DNA from: Candidatus Binatia bacterium | GTDB taxonomy: Bacteria > Desulfobacterota > Binatia > Bin18 | Direction: 5' to 3' | NCBI GenBank assembly: GCA_022820725.1 | Contig: JAJEFA010000009.1 | Coordinates: 186,001-250,000 of the forward strand | Length of the DNA: 64,000 bases | Shown: one piece after another, positions 25,589 to 35,462 of the stretch | How positions within the stretch are numbered: the stretch's first letter is position 1 | Layout of the letters: every line of letters begins with the position of its first letter | Position numbers and translations under genes: made by a program | Notes under the pieces: model-generated | Seen by the model: only the letters and a program-made list of their open reading frames with translations | What the model was told of the DNA's origin: nothing | The model's database searches: none

Positions 25589-25642
25589 GGGAGGGCGGCC
25601 ATCCTGGCCGCCATGCGGGCTGGAAGCCCGCACTCCTGGAGG
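25589..25642 (-). repeat. Double-hairpin extragenic repeat, copy 2
   Basis: Reverse-oriented copy of the element at 4687-4735, again with stems GCGGCC/GGCCGC and GCGGGCT/AGCCCGC and flanking CTCC/GGAG. It lies in the 273-base gap upstream of nadM. Confidence 0.85.
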
Positions 25643-25740
25643 GCCACCCCGCCGAGGACCCGCGAAACAAGGTGCATCACACGTCAAGAGAGGGTAGCGG
25701 CGGGATGAGTCCTTCGACAGGACCGCGCATGGGAAAACCC

Positions 25741-25776
25741 ACCCCGGCCCTTCGGGCCACCCCTCCCGAGAGGGGA
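25741..25776. repeat. GC-rich two-stem extragenic element
   Basis: Stems GGCCC-TTC-GGGCC and CCCCTC-CCGA-GAGGGG stand next to each other in the same gap. The downstream position after the leftward DUF1329 gene's far side means it is unlikely to be that gene's terminator; it resembles another scattered extragenic family. Confidence 0.6.
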
Positions 25777-25801
25777 TGATAAAAAGGGATATCGGCTGTG
25801 C

Positions 25802-27160
25802 TCAGGTGCCGTCAAAGACCAAACGCCCGGCGGCATTCTGGGCCTCAATCCGGGCAGCCATGTCGGGCGGCAGATTGATCGGACGCTCGTTCGGGAATTT
25901 GTCGGCCTCTACTGCCGGACGCATAAAGTACTCGTCCGGATGAGAGACGGCCGCCTGGGTCTTGATGGAGGTATCGAGATACCACTGGCGACGCATAAAA
26001 TCCGGGCTGAAAAAGACCGTTGCCTCTTCCGGTTTCCAATCCATGACCCTGTGACTGTCATTGACCAGATAGGACATAATGTCCGTCCGCAGGTCCCAGT
26101 GGGAAATAAACAGGGTGCCATAGCCCAGTTCTTCGAGCGCAGGATTGAAGAGCTCGGCCAGCCTGACCTCAATATGGTCAAGCTCTCCGTCCGGTCCGTA
26201 TTGCTCGCCACGCAACGGATAGAATGAGGACTTCTCCAGCCAATAGAGCAACCGGGGCATGTAATAGTCGGGCAACCACTCTGTTCGTGCAATTGCCTCA
26301 ACTACATAACATTCAACCCCGCCGTCCAGCGTATAGTGCGGAAAGACCTCGCCCATCAGCTTGATGTTCGCAGTCTGGACGGTTCGAGACTGTCCGGTTT
26401 CGCCGCCTCGCAGGATCACGGTCGGACGCGTGTTGGGAAAACGAACCGTCTGATACAGCACATCCGTACCGACCAACCGCCAGGAAAACTCCCAGGCGTC
26501 CCGCCCCCAGGCATCGTCCGGGGTGAGCGCCATGTTTGGGAAATTGCTCTGACGCCGAAACGGGGCCTGGTGGCGCACCCGCCGGATGGAAGACGAGTAG
26601 GCGAAGCGCTCTTCCTTGGTAATCTTTTCCTTGTCCGTCCGATACCGGATCGCCAGCCACTGACCGCCTTCGGCAGCGGGCGGGGCAATGGCTTGGCTCA
26701 AAGAACGGTAGATTTCTTCACCGGGTGCGGCAGACAGGACTTTGCGCACTCCGCTTGTTTCGGGATCGTAGTTGACAAAGGTGATGGAGGTGCCGGGATT
26801 CAGCAGCACCCCTTGCGGCGCAATAGACGCCCAGGAGTTGGCAACGACCGACGACCAGCGCGTACGCGGCGTGAATTCCATGGCGCGGTAGCCCATTTCC
26901 TCGGCCGTATACGGCGGGACGAACGGATAGGCTTCGGCCGGAAGGTATGAAATCTGGGCATGGCGTGGCGTATCGCCTTCAAGTTGGACCTGGGCCAACT
27001 CTTCTTCCGACATCTCTTCGACTGTTTTCCACGTGCGCTCGGCTCGTACTGCCTGTCCCTCATTGGTCTCGCCTTCCGCCCCTACTCCTGGGACAAAATG
27101 GGGAAATACGAGGACACCACAGATCAGCAGAACACAGCAGGCTATACGGCTACGGGACAT
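25802..27160 (-). CDS. DUF1329 family exported protein
   Basis: 452 residues from the ATG at 27160 (a GTG three codons earlier is also possible). The N-terminus is a signal peptide (SRIACCVLLICGVLVFPHFV...VGAEG). Family features are WKTVEEMSEEELAQVQLEGD, the RRVRHQAPFRRQSNFPNMAL segment and DAWGRDAWEFSWRLVGTDVL. DUF1329 proteins are periplasmic or outer-membrane associated, often beside RND exporters or hydrocarbon-degradation genes, and have a lipoprotein-sorting-like fold; their function is not settled. No exporter gene adjoins it here. It is a single leftward gene. Confidence 0.9.
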   Translation of the reverse strand: MSRSRIACCVLLICGVLVFPHFVPGVGAEGETNEGQAVRAERTWKTVEEMSEEELAQVQLEGDTPRHAQISYLPAEAYPFVPPYTAEEMGYRAMEFTPRTRWSSVVANSWASIAPQGVLLNPGTSITFVNYDPETSGVRKVLSAAPGEEIYRSLSQAIAPPAAEGGQWLAIRYRTDKEKITKEERFAYSSSIRRVRHQAPFRRQSNFPNMALTPDDAWGRDAWEFSWRLVGTDVLYQTVRFPNTRPTVILRGGETGQSRTVQTANIKLMGEVFPHYTLDGGVECYVVEAIARTEWLPDYYMPRLLYWLEKSSFYPLRGEQYGPDGELDHIEVRLAELFNPALEELGYGTLFISHWDLRTDIMSYLVNDSHRVMDWKPEEATVFFSPDFMRRQWYLDTSIKTQAAVSHPDEYFMRPAVEADKFPNERPINLPPDMAARIEAQNAAGRLVFDGT

Positions 27161-27286
27161 GAGTACCACCCTACCCCAACATCAGTGTTGCAGCACTATA
27201 GAGTCTGAACGTTCATTCAGCAATATAAGCAATATGAATTCTTCGTGAAAATTGTAGTAGCTTTGATTATATGCGACGAAGAAACG

Positions 27287-27327
27287 GGATAAGAGCCGAA
27301 CCGCGCGGCCCGGACGGCCCTTATCCT
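27287..27327 (-). terminator. Possible terminator hairpin after LLM gene
   Basis: GGATAAG at 27287 pairs with CTTATCC at 27321-27327, with further CCG/CGG pairing inside. It straddles the stop codon of the leftward LLM gene. There is no T-run, so factor-independent termination is uncertain. Confidence 0.4.
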
Positions 27328-28283
27328 GGAGCCAGCAGGTCGAGCGCTTTCCGGGTTGCGACCAGGCGGTCTTCGTTCACCGGACTCACGGCCAGGACCG
27401 GCATGGCCGCTCCAGCTTCGTGGAAGGCGGCAAGCTGCTCGCGACACTGGCTGGGGGGACCGAACACGCAGACCTGATCGACCATGTGTTCGGACACACA
27501 GGCGGCCGCAGCGCGGCGGTTACCGCTTTTCCAGGCTTCTTGCATGGCGGTGACTTCATCCCGAAAGCCGCAGCGTCGCCATTGTTTGCGATAAAAAGGC
27601 AGATTCCCGAAAAACGCCAGATTGTAGCGCGCCGCGGAGCGGGCCTGCTCAACATCATCTGAAATAAACGTCGGGATGCTGACAATACATCCCACCTGGT
27701 CCGGGTCGCGTCCTACGCGCTGCGCCGCAGTGTGGGCCGCCTCAACAAGCTGCGTCAAATAGGGCAAGGCCGGCAGAAACGGCATAATCCCATCGGCCAG
27801 TTCGCCGCCGATTTCGGCGCTTTCAGCCGTCACCGCCCCGACATAGACCGGTATGGGATAGTTGCTCTGCTGTGGACGATGAAAGGCGCTCAGCGACTCC
27901 CCGCGAAACAGGGTATTCAGCGATGTCACATATGAGCGCATATACTGCCGCGGCTGCTCCATGGTGATGCCCAGGGATTCGAGTAGCGGGCGGTGACTCA
28001 TGCCCAATCCGAGAATCATCCGCCCCTGCGAGAGCTCCGAAATCGTGGTGGCGGTCATGCCAGCCAAAAACGGATGGCGGAAGTAGATATTGGCGATATT
28101 CGTTCCCACCTTGATGCGAGAGGTGCCCAGCGCAATGGCTTCGGCACACGCCAGGGCATCCCCCCGCCCTTCGTTGACAAAAACAGCGGCAAAGCCCTTG
28201 TCCTCGGCAATCCGGCCGATTTCAACAAACCCCTGAGGGGGAGCGGCGGTTGCCGTCGAGAGGACAATACCTAATGGATGCAT
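27321..28283 (-). CDS. Luciferase-like (LLM/F420-type) flavin monooxygenase
   Basis: 320 residues: LGIVLSTATAAPPQGFVEIG, RIKVGTNIANIYFRHPFLAG, SQGRMILGLGMSHRPLLESL and CVFGPPSQCREQLAAFHEAG are landmarks of the LLM class, closest to the F420-dependent methylenetetrahydromethanopterin-reductase-like subgroup (TIGR03617/TIGR03619-type proteins). Such enzymes use F420 or FMN for hydride transfer or oxygenation. It is the second of three LLM genes. The upstream neighbour is a small membrane protein 54 bases away; no shared pathway is obvious. Confidence 0.9.
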   Translation of the reverse strand: MHPLGIVLSTATAAPPQGFVEIGRIAEDKGFAAVFVNEGRGDALACAEAIALGTSRIKVGTNIANIYFRHPFLAGMTATTISELSQGRMILGLGMSHRPLLESLGITMEQPRQYMRSYVTSLNTLFRGESLSAFHRPQQSNYPIPVYVGAVTAESAEIGGELADGIMPFLPALPYLTQLVEAAHTAAQRVGRDPDQVGCIVSIPTFISDDVEQARSAARYNLAFFGNLPFYRKQWRRCGFRDEVTAMQEAWKSGNRRAAAACVSEHMVDQVCVFGPPSQCREQLAAFHEAGAAMPVLAVSPVNEDRLVATRKALDLLAPG

Positions 28284-28337
28284 ACGTTTTTCCTTTATCC
28301 GGTCGAACAGAACCGGTGATGTGAGAGGACTCCTGTC

Positions 28338-28610
28338 TTAGTCGAGAGGGAGGGGGGCATCGCTCCGATCACGGACCTCAACCGACGTTCCACCAGCCTG
28401 TCCTGTGATCGTGTCAAAAATAATAATTGTTCCCTCCATGACCGATTGCGGAGAGATGACTTGATAGCGTCCGGCCTGCGGACGGTAGGCGAGATAGACC
28501 AAGAGGGCAATGATAAAAAAGAGTTGAAAGGTCAGGAGCCGAAGAAATTTATCAACCCGTTTCATGACGACAACCGTTTCATCTGCAGAACGAGAATCCT
28601 TAGGCGGCAT
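28338..28610 (-). CDS. Small single-span membrane protein
   Basis: 90 residues. A positively charged segment MKRVDKFLRL precedes a hydrophobic helix (LTFQLFFIIALLVYLAY, about residues 25-43), and the remainder (SVMEGTIIIFDTITGQAGG) is probably extracytoplasmic. AGGAGAG before the ATG at 28610 supports the start. No family is recognised. It may be cotranscribed with the LLM gene that follows. Confidence 0.7.
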   Translation of the reverse strand: MPPKDSRSADETVVVMKRVDKFLRLLTFQLFFIIALLVYLAYRPQAGRYQVISPQSVMEGTIIIFDTITGQAGGTSVEVRDRSDAPLPLD

Positions 28611-28704
28611 GCGCTCTCCTTTCTCTCCTCACATGTCCCGAACAGCCCTTTTATAGAATGTCCGCGACCGTTTCTCAATTTCCATCGCTTGAGCCCTGTT
28701 CCTG

Positions 28705-28757
28705 AAAGAGTAAACGGTCCTCCAACAGAGATGAGATGCCGGACACGTTTACTCTTT
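28705..28757. repeat. GAGTAAACGTGTCC palindromic repeat, copy B
   Basis: Arms AAAGAGTAAACG(-)GTCC and GGACACGTTTACTCTTT face each other, with one base missing from the left arm compared with copy A. The right arm supplies the last two codons and TAA stop (AAA GAG TAA) of the adjacent SLOG gene. Confidence 0.88.
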
Positions 28758-29210
28758 GGCAGCGCGCAGCGCCTGTTGCACGGCCTCTTGGGGTGTCTGC
28801 ACGACGGACACGCCGTGAATATGGGACCAGGCCCGTATGGCGATCACGGTTTTCCCCAGCGTCAGTGCCAGTGCAATTTCGGACAGCGTTCCGGTCGCGC
28901 CAGGCAGGGCAATCACCGCATCACCGGAGGCCGCCACCAGCATATTGCGAGCGTGCCCGAGCCCGCTGGGGATGGCGATCGAGATGCCGGGCGCGGCGGT
29001 GGCCGCCTCATACGTCGGGAGAATACCGACACTGGTGCCGTTATTTTGCGCCGCACCCCGTGCAGCCGCAGCCATAACACCGCCGAGGCCGCCACACACC
29101 ACGACGGCGTCGTGCTGGGCAATCAGCCGGCCGACCTCCTCTGCCCAGCCGGCGACTTCTGCCGAGGGCTGACCGTCACCAATAACGGCAATTTGGATCT
29201 TACGTGGCAT
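28749..29210 (-). CDS. SLOG/LOG-family (TIGR00725-like) nucleotide-binding protein
   Basis: 153 residues with the Rossmann-like SLOG fold: IQIAVIGDG at the start, VVVCGGLGGVMAAAARGA (the GGGxxGxM phosphate loop, slightly altered), GLGHARNMLV and LPGATGTLSEIALAL (the PGGxGTxxE motif with Ala for one Gly). LOG-like proteins bind or cleave nucleotide ribosyl groups, while TIGR00725 members are unassigned. Both ends coincide with copies of a palindromic repeat: copy C touches the start codon and copy B contains the stop. That leaves no room for an ordinary promoter in the 5' copy except inside the repeat. Function unknown. Confidence 0.88.
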   Translation of the reverse strand: MPRKIQIAVIGDGQPSAEVAGWAEEVGRLIAQHDAVVVCGGLGGVMAAAARGAAQNNGTSVGILPTYEAATAAPGISIAIPSGLGHARNMLVAASGDAVIALPGATGTLSEIALALTLGKTVIAIRAWSHIHGVSVVQTPQEAVQQALRAAKE

Positions 29211-29267
29211 AAAGAGTAAACGTGTCCTCCTGTAAAGATATCAGATGCTGGATACGTTTCCTCTTTT
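29211..29267. repeat. GAGTAAACGTGTCC palindromic repeat, copy C
   Basis: AAAGAGTAAACGTGTCC at 29211-29227 pairs with GGATACGTTTCCTCTTT at 29250-29266 with two mismatches. It begins at the base directly upstream of the SLOG start codon, so any ribosome site of that gene must lie in the repeat (its reverse strand offers no AGGAGG). Confidence 0.85.
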
Positions 29268-29304
29268 AGGCGGTCATCCCGCTATTCGTGCCCCCACACC
29301 ATGC

Positions 29305-30054
29305 CTATGGAAACAGCAACGACGCCAACTCCGGGATGGCTCGAATCGTATACTGAGGGCGTGGACAGTGCGCGGGAAGCTCGGCCCCAGAAGCGTTGAC
29401 CCAGGCGATGTCCATCCCCACCTGTTGGGCACCAATCACATCGTCGTGCGGAGAATCACCAACAAACAGGGCGGATTGGGGCGCAACCTGCAACTGGGCC
29501 AGCGTGTCATGAAAAATCTTTTGGTGGGGTTTGCGCCAGCCGTGTTCTGCCGAGATGATCGTACAACGAAAGCAGTCGGCGACCCGACCGTCTTGGATGA
29601 CTCGTCTCGCGGTGGGCGCATGATCGAAATTTGAGACCAGCGCGGTCGGGTAATGTTCACTCACGCGCACGACGAACTGGGTATGAGCGGGCGGGACTTC
29701 GGTCGCGGCAGCGAGCAGGTCCATATGGGCCAAAGACAAAGACGTCCCTAAACGAGCGGTTTCAGAGGTGTCGTCCAGACCAGCGTGGACCAGGGTGCGA
29801 CGAAATCGCTCCGCAGAGCTGATTTCACGCATGTGTGTGGAGCGGATTGTCCCGAGTTCCTGGTTCACTTCGCCCAGGGCCTGATGAAACTGTTCAAAAG
29901 GCAGGGCCGGAACGACTTCCGCCACCACATCGCGCAGCCGGCCCATGGTCGAACGTGTTGTCTGTCCCTTCCACTCAAAAACCGGCAATTTCCCCGGATT
30001 AAACAGGGCAATGGTCCCAAAGAGGTCAAACAGCACAGCGTCGTAATGTTTCAC
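29305..30054 (-). CDS. HAD-superfamily hydrolase
   Basis: 249 residues. Motif I is VLFDLFGTIALF with nucleophile Asp10, the DxFGT form of haloacid dehalogenase-type members; motif II is ALVSNFDHAPTAR, motif III the Lys in GWRKPHQKIFHDTL, motif IV FVGDSPHDDVIGA. A four-helix cap lies between I and II. These enzymes are phosphatases or dehalogenases with substrates that sequence does not reveal. It is a single leftward gene, divergent from lon across 171 bases. Confidence 0.93.
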   Translation of the reverse strand: MKHYDAVLFDLFGTIALFNPGKLPVFEWKGQTTRSTMGRLRDVVAEVVPALPFEQFHQALGEVNQELGTIRSTHMREISSAERFRRTLVHAGLDDTSETARLGTSLSLAHMDLLAAATEVPPAHTQFVVRVSEHYPTALVSNFDHAPTARRVIQDGRVADCFRCTIISAEHGWRKPHQKIFHDTLAQLQVAPQSALFVGDSPHDDVIGAQQVGMDIAWVNASGAELPAHCPRPQYTIRAIPELASLLFP

Positions 30055-30225
30055 ACCAGTCCTTTATGGATGCACTGAGCGTCTTTCCGCTTCCGCGGCC
30101 ACGTCCCAACAGGCGGTAAAGTGCCGAAGTTTGTAACCGGAGTTTCCCACTTGTGCAAGCAGAGACCATGTATTATGGTTTTGAACAGGTCGAGAGAGTA
30201 TTGGGAAGAGTATTGGAGGAGACCT

Positions 30226-32670
30226 ATGGCAGACAGCAAGGTCGGTGCAGGGGAAGAAGCCACTGAACAGAGTGTTGTGGGGTTTGAAGAAGACCTGAGT
30301 GATGTCGAACTTCCTCAAGAACTCCCAATCCTGCCTTTGCGGGGCGTCGTCATCTTTCCTTCCGCCATCGTTCCTCTCCTGATTTCGCGCGCGTCCTCCC
30401 TCAAGCTGGTTGAAGACTGCCGGAAAAGCAATAATCTCTTAGGCTTAGCCGCCCAGAAAAACCCGGAAGACGAAGCCCCTGATCCCCAGGCCCTCTTTTC
30501 TCGGGGGAGTGCCGGTCGTATCCTGAAAATGCTGAAATACCCGGATGACAGCGTCCGTATTCTGGTCCAGGGGCTGAAGCGGATTGATATTCGGGAATAC
30601 GGACAAATCGAGCCCTATTATCGGGCGCAGATCACGCCACTGGAGAGCGAAGCGGAAGCCTCCCGAGATCTGGATGCCCGCCAAGCACATCTCGTCAGTC
30701 AATTTGCCAAGTTCGTCTCCATGGTGCCTTACCTGCCGGATGAACTCCAGGGCGTGGTCATGAATATCAAAGACCCGGCCAAGGTGACGGACCTGATCGC
30801 CTCGAACCTCAATATCTCGGTTGATGAGAAGCAAGACCTGCTGAATACCCTGAGTGTCCGCACCCGTCTGGAAAAGCTGTCCGCCATTCTGAATCGGGAA
30901 GTCGAGCTTGTTGAGCTGGGGAATAAAATCCAGTCCCAGGTCCAGAGCGAGCTCAACAAAAACCAGAAAGAATTCTATTTACGCCAGCAAATGCGGGCAA
31001 TTCAAAAGGAACTGGGAGAAGGAGACTCCCGTTCCAACGAGCTGGATGACCTGCGCCAGAAAATAGACGACGCCAATATGCCCGAGGAGGCGCTCAAGGC
31101 CGCCAATAATGAGTTCGAGCGCCTGAAAATCATTCCACCCGAGTCGGCGGAACACTCGATGGTTCGGACCTATCTCGAATGGCTCATCCATCTCCCTTGG
31201 GCAGTCACGACGGATGACAATCTGGATATTCCGCATGCCCGCCAGGTCCTGGACGAAGACCATTACGACCTGGAGAAGATTAAGGACCGTATCCTCGAGT
31301 ATTTGGCCGTACGAAAGCTCAAGCAAGACTCGAAGGGGCCCATTTTGTGTTTCGTTGGTCCTCCGGGAGTGGGCAAAACATCGTTGGGCCGCTCGATTGC
31401 GCGGGCCATGGGACGCAAATTTGTCCGCCTTTCGCTTGGCGGCGTCAGAGACGAAGCGGAAATCCGTGGTCATCGTCGAACCTATATTGGCTCTCTGCCG
31501 GGCCGTATCATTCAGTCCCTGCGCTCCGCCGGCTCCAACAACCCGCTGTTCATGTTGGACGAGATTGATAAGCTGGGCATGGATTTTCGTGGGGACCCGG
31601 CCTCGGCCCTGCTGGAAGTTTTGGATCCCGAACAGAATTTCTCGTTCTCCGACCACTATCTGGAAGTCCCCTTTGACCTGTCCAAGGTCATGTTTATTAC
31701 CACCGCCAACTATCTGGAGCCGGTTCCACCGGCCCTCAAGGATCGGATGGAGGTCATAGAACTGGCCGGCTATACGGAAGAGGAAAAGCTCGAAATTGCC
31801 AAGCGCCACATCCTTCCCAAACAGGTCGTCGAGCATGGCCTGACCGACGAGCAGATCGAGTTTACCGATGAGGCGGTGCTGAGTATTGCCGGCGGGTATA
31901 CCCACGAGGCCGGTGTGCGGAACCTGGAACGCGAGATTGGGGCCGTGTGTCGCAAAGTCGCCCGCGGTGTCACCGAAGGGAACACGGAAAAGGTCACTGT
32001 GACGCAAGAAAAAGTCTCGGACCTGCTGGGGCCGATTAAATTCTTCCCGGAAGTGGCCGAGCGCACCCAAAGACCCGGCGTCGCCATCGGGTTGGCCTGG
32101 ACGCCAAATGGGGGCGATATCCTCTTCATCGAAGCGACCCGCATGGCCGGGAAAAAGGGCCTCACCCTGACCGGCCATCTGGGCGACGTGATGAAAGAGT
32201 CGGCCCAAACCGCCCTGTCCTATGTCCGCTCCCAAGCCGACCAGTTGCATATTCCGGCCGATTTTTATGACAATTGCGATATCCATATCCATGTTCCCTC
32301 GGGCGCCATTCCCAAAGACGGGCCTTCTGCGGGGATTACCATGGTCACGGCTCTGGCCTCCCTGTTGACCAGTCGCAAAGTCCGTCAGGATGTTGCCATG
32401 ACAGGCGAGATTACCCTGCGGGGGAAAGTCATGCCGATCGGTGGGGTCAAAGAAAAAGTCCTGGCCGCGCGGCGAGCCGGCGTCACGACCGTCATCCTAC
32501 CCCAACGCAACGAAAAAGACCTGGAAGATGTCCCGCCCAAGGTGCGGGAGGAAATGCAGTTTCGCTTTGTTGAGGCTATCGACGAGGTACTTGAGCATGC
32601 GCTGGAAGCCACCACGGTTGACGTCACCGCCGCCCAGGCGGGATTCCAGCCCGAGGTCCCGCCCTCGTAA
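30226..32670 (+). CDS. lon: ATP-dependent Lon protease
   Basis: 814 residues with the LAN substrate-binding domain ([20 protein letters not shown]), AAA+ domain with Walker A GPPGVGKT near residue 380 and Walker [12 protein letters not shown], and the protease domain with catalytic Ser701 (KDGPSAGI) and Lys744 ([10 protein letters not shown]), 43 apart as in E. coli Lon. It degrades misfolded and regulatory proteins in the cytoplasm. GGAGGA before the ATG at 30226 fixes the start; a longer in-frame version would begin 35 codons earlier with no homology. It is followed by pgk after 26 bases. Confidence 0.98.
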   Translation: MADSKVGAGEEATEQSVVGFEEDLSDVELPQELPILPLRGVVIFPSAIVPLLISRASSLKLVEDCRKSNNLLGLAAQKNPEDEAPDPQALFSRGSAGRILKMLKYPDDSVRILVQGLKRIDIREYGQIEPYYRAQITPLESEAEASRDLDARQAHLVSQFAKFVSMVPYLPDELQGVVMNIKDPAKVTDLIASNLNISVDEKQDLLNTLSVRTRLEKLSAILNREVELVELGNKIQSQVQSELNKNQKEFYLRQQMRAIQKELGEGDSRSNELDDLRQKIDDANMPEEALKAANNEFERLKIIPPESAEHSMVRTYLEWLIHLPWAVTTDDNLDIPHARQVLDEDHYDLEKIKDRILEYLAVRKLKQDSKGPILCFVGPPGVGKTSLGRSIARAMGRKFVRLSLGGVRDEAEIRGHRRTYIGSLPGRIIQSLRSAGSNNPLFMLDEIDKLGMDFRGDPASALLEVLDPEQNFSFSDHYLEVPFDLSKVMFITTANYLEPVPPALKDRMEVIELAGYTEEEKLEIAKRHILPKQVVEHGLTDEQIEFTDEAVLSIAGGYTHEAGVRNLEREIGAVCRKVARGVTEGNTEKVTVTQEKVSDLLGPIKFFPEVAERTQRPGVAIGLAWTPNGGDILFIEATRMAGKKGLTLTGHLGDVMKESAQTALSYVRSQADQLHIPADFYDNCDIHIHVPSGAIPKDGPSAGITMVTALASLLTSRKVRQDVAMTGEITLRGKVMPIGGVKEKVLAARRAGVTTVILPQRNEKDLEDVPPKVREEMQFRFVEAIDEVLEHALEATTVDVTAAQAGFQPEVPPS

Positions 32671-32696
32671 AGGTGGTACGGTCTCACCATCAGCGC

Positions 32697-33890
32697 ATGG
32701 AAATCAAAACCATCGATCAGCTCCCTCTGGCACAGAAACGTGTGCTGATTCGCGTTGATTTCAACGTGCCGCTGACGCCGGAACACAGAGTGGGTGACGC
32801 AACGCGAATCCGGGAAGCGCTGCCCACGATACAGCATGCCCTCGACCAGGGTGCGACCGTCCTGCTCGCGTCTCACCTCGGGCGTCCTCGGGGAGAGGTC
32901 AAGCCGACGCTCAGCCTCAAACCGGTGGCCGGGCTGCTCCGGGAACTGCTGGGCTGTCCGGTGAGCCTCGCCCCGGATTGCGTGGGACCGATGGTTGAGC
33001 GGCAGATCGACCAGCTTCCGGCCGGGTCGGTGGTCGTGCTTGAGAATCTGCGTTTCCACTCCGAGGAAGAAGCCAATGATCCGGCGTTCAGTCGCGCACT
33101 GGCCGACCTGGCCGACGTCTACGTGAATGATGCATTTGGCTCATCCCACCGGTCGCACGCCTCGGTCGTAGGCGTTGTGCAACATTTCGAACATAAAGGA
33201 GTCGGGTTTCTCGTGCGCAAGGAGGTCGACGCGCTGTCATCCCTGTTGTCCGCACCGGACCACCCTTTTGTGGCCATCCTCGGCGGGGCGAAAGTGTCGG
33301 ACAAAATCGGCCTCATACACAGCCTGCTGTCACGTGCGGACGACATCATTATCGGGGGGGCCATGGCGTATACTCTCTTGCGCGCGCAAGGGGTGAGAAC
33401 AGGTCGTTCCTTGGTCGAACCGGAGAAAATTGACGAAGCGAAAAACCTGCTGCAAGAAGCTCGGAAACGGGGGGTCACCATTCACCTGCCTCAAGACCAT
33501 GTGGTCACGGCAGAGCTTACGGCAGGGGCGACGGCTACGGCTACGGTAGGGGCCGCTATTCCCGATACTCAGCTTGGAGTCGACATCGGACCACACAGTA
33601 TTTCCGCATTTCAGGCCGTCGTGCAGCCTGCCAGGACTATTCTCTGGAACGGTCCTATGGGTGTTTTTGAAATGTCTCCGTACGACCGGGGCACCCGATC
33701 TATCGCGGAAGCGGTCGCCTCCCTCTCATCCTGTTTCAGTGTTGCTGGGGGCGGAGATACGGTTGCCGCCTTGAGCCAGGCAAATCTTGCCGACCGCATC
33801 GGTCATATATCAACTGGCGGCGGAGCTTCCTTAACCTTTCTTGAATCGGGAGACCTGTCTGGTCTTGCTGCATTACGGCCGGAGGATTAG
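32697..33890 (+). CDS. pgk: Phosphoglycerate kinase
   Basis: 397 residues. Signatures: KRVLIRVDFNVPLTPEHRV, VLLASHLGRPRGEVKPTLSL, AILGGAKVSDKIGLIHSLL, WNGPMGVFEMSPYDRGT and the nucleotide loop GGGDTVAALS with STGGGASLTFLE. It transfers phosphate between 1,3-bisphosphoglycerate and ADP. The ATG at 32697 fits family N-termini; a GTG at 32673 is the alternative. Ribosome-site evidence is weak for both, so translation may be partly coupled to lon 26 bases upstream. Usual partners gap and tpi are not adjacent. Confidence 0.97.
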   Translation: MEIKTIDQLPLAQKRVLIRVDFNVPLTPEHRVGDATRIREALPTIQHALDQGATVLLASHLGRPRGEVKPTLSLKPVAGLLRELLGCPVSLAPDCVGPMVERQIDQLPAGSVVVLENLRFHSEEEANDPAFSRALADLADVYVNDAFGSSHRSHASVVGVVQHFEHKGVGFLVRKEVDALSSLLSAPDHPFVAILGGAKVSDKIGLIHSLLSRADDIIIGGAMAYTLLRAQGVRTGRSLVEPEKIDEAKNLLQEARKRGVTIHLPQDHVVTAELTAGATATATVGAAIPDTQLGVDIGPHSISAFQAVVQPARTILWNGPMGVFEMSPYDRGTRSIAEAVASLSSCFSVAGGGDTVAALSQANLADRIGHISTGGGASLTFLESGDLSGLAALRPED

Positions 33891-34031
33891 GATATTGAAT
33901 AATTTGACGTTTCTGGGAGCCTCAAGTTCGACCTTGTCGGCATCCATATTTTCTGTTAGTGGGTTGCGAAGTATTTCCGGTCGGAGGAGTCCTTTTTGGA
34001 CGGACTTACAGGAAAGAAAGGAGATCAGGAG

Positions 34032-34727
<696 letters not shown>

Positions 34728-34741
34728 TACGCCGCTTTGAA

Positions 34742-34773
34742 AGAGCTGAGACACGCCAGCGTGTCTCAGCTCT
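34742..34773. terminator. Perfect 15-bp inverted repeat after ompA-like gene
   Basis: Arms AGAGCTGAGACACGC (34742-34756) and its exact complement (34759-34773) are separated by CA only. It lies 14 bases after the lipoprotein stop. There is no T-run, so it may be a processing/stability hairpin or a repeat rather than a full terminator. Confidence 0.6.
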
Positions 34774-34786
34774 ACTCAGCAGTAAC

Positions 34787-34826
34787 AGGGCGGGCGCTTG
34801 GTTCGAAAAACCAGTCCCGCCCTTTT
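34787..34826 (+). terminator. Intrinsic terminator of the OmpA-like gene
   Basis: GGGCGGG (34788-34794) pairs with CCCGCCC (34816-34822), an inner TGGTT/AACCA stem extends it, and TTTT follows directly. It ends 19 bases before the next gene's ATG, so the downstream gene either has its promoter here or is expressed by readthrough. Confidence 0.75.
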
Positions 34827-34844
34827 CACGTCCTCTCTCCCTGT

Positions 34845-35360
34845 ATGCAGCCACTTAAATACCTTTTCCATATTTATGCTCCCGGACTGCTTGTACTGTT
34901 CTTCTTCGGCTTGGCAACGGCCGAGGAGACACCTCCTCAGCAAAGCGCTCCTTCGCCTCATCAGGAAGAGGTCCAATCTGCCCAGACGCCCTCCAGCCCT
35001 GCCTCTTCAGCCGGGGAAGAGGCGGAAGCCCGAGCACGGACGAGCTTCGATGTCTTTACCCGCAAATGGATGCAGAAGCTGGCAAGAACTGAAGACTTTC
35101 TGAAGGAGAGGATGCAGATCAGACAAACACAGGAGGGGTTCGTCGCCGAATATACCGGCTATCTTCCCTATCGCTACACGACGATCAAGCTGACCCAATC
35201 AAAGGCGACTCCTTTTATCGGCATCCTCACCTATTACAAAAAAACCATGCGGAGTGTAGGCAAAACAAAAGAACAGGCGATTAGCGGTCTGTTTGAGCAC
35301 GCCGAGACCAGCCAAGTCTCCGAGATCTTTCGCTACACCGAAGGCGAATGGGTGTACTAA
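34845..35360 (+). CDS. Exported protein of unknown function
   Basis: 171 residues. The N-terminus MQPLKYLFHIYAPGLLVLFF continuing to FGLATAEE is a signal peptide. A Pro/Ser/Gln-rich linker (TPPQQSAPSPHQEEV) leads to a small domain of about 110 residues (FTRKWMQKLARTEDF, GFVAEYTGYLPYRYTTIKL, SEIFRYTEGEWVY) with an alternating beta pattern. No family recognised. The start at 34845 lies just after the terminator hairpin; frames further upstream would be inside the hairpins and are rejected. It is followed by the M16 genes and may be part of an envelope-quality-control set, which is inference. Confidence 0.75.
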   Translation: MQPLKYLFHIYAPGLLVLFFFGLATAEETPPQQSAPSPHQEEVQSAQTPSSPASSAGEEAEARARTSFDVFTRKWMQKLARTEDFLKERMQIRQTQEGFVAEYTGYLPYRYTTIKLTQSKATPFIGILTYYKKTMRSVGKTKEQAISGLFEHAETSQVSEIFRYTEGEWVY

Positions 35361-35462
35361 TCTCCCCGTCCTTTCTTCCTCAGGCTCAACTCGTATCCTG
35401 AGTCTTTGTCCTTCTCATTCCGAACCGCCCTCCCCTTGCAAACAAGTCTGGCGTTCGCAACT

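Noticed and set aside
14800..29267. The dispersed palindromes as integron attC sites
   Set aside because: The arms lack the RYYYAAC/GTTRRRY core pairs, and no integrase gene or cassette row is present.
30150..30180. Heat-shock (sigma32) promoter before lon
   Set aside because: A CTTG and a CCATGTAT-like box can be found, but spacing and matches are too poor to support it.
30979..32292. 437-codon leftward frame opposite lon
   Set aside because: Antisense shadow of an unmistakable Lon protease.
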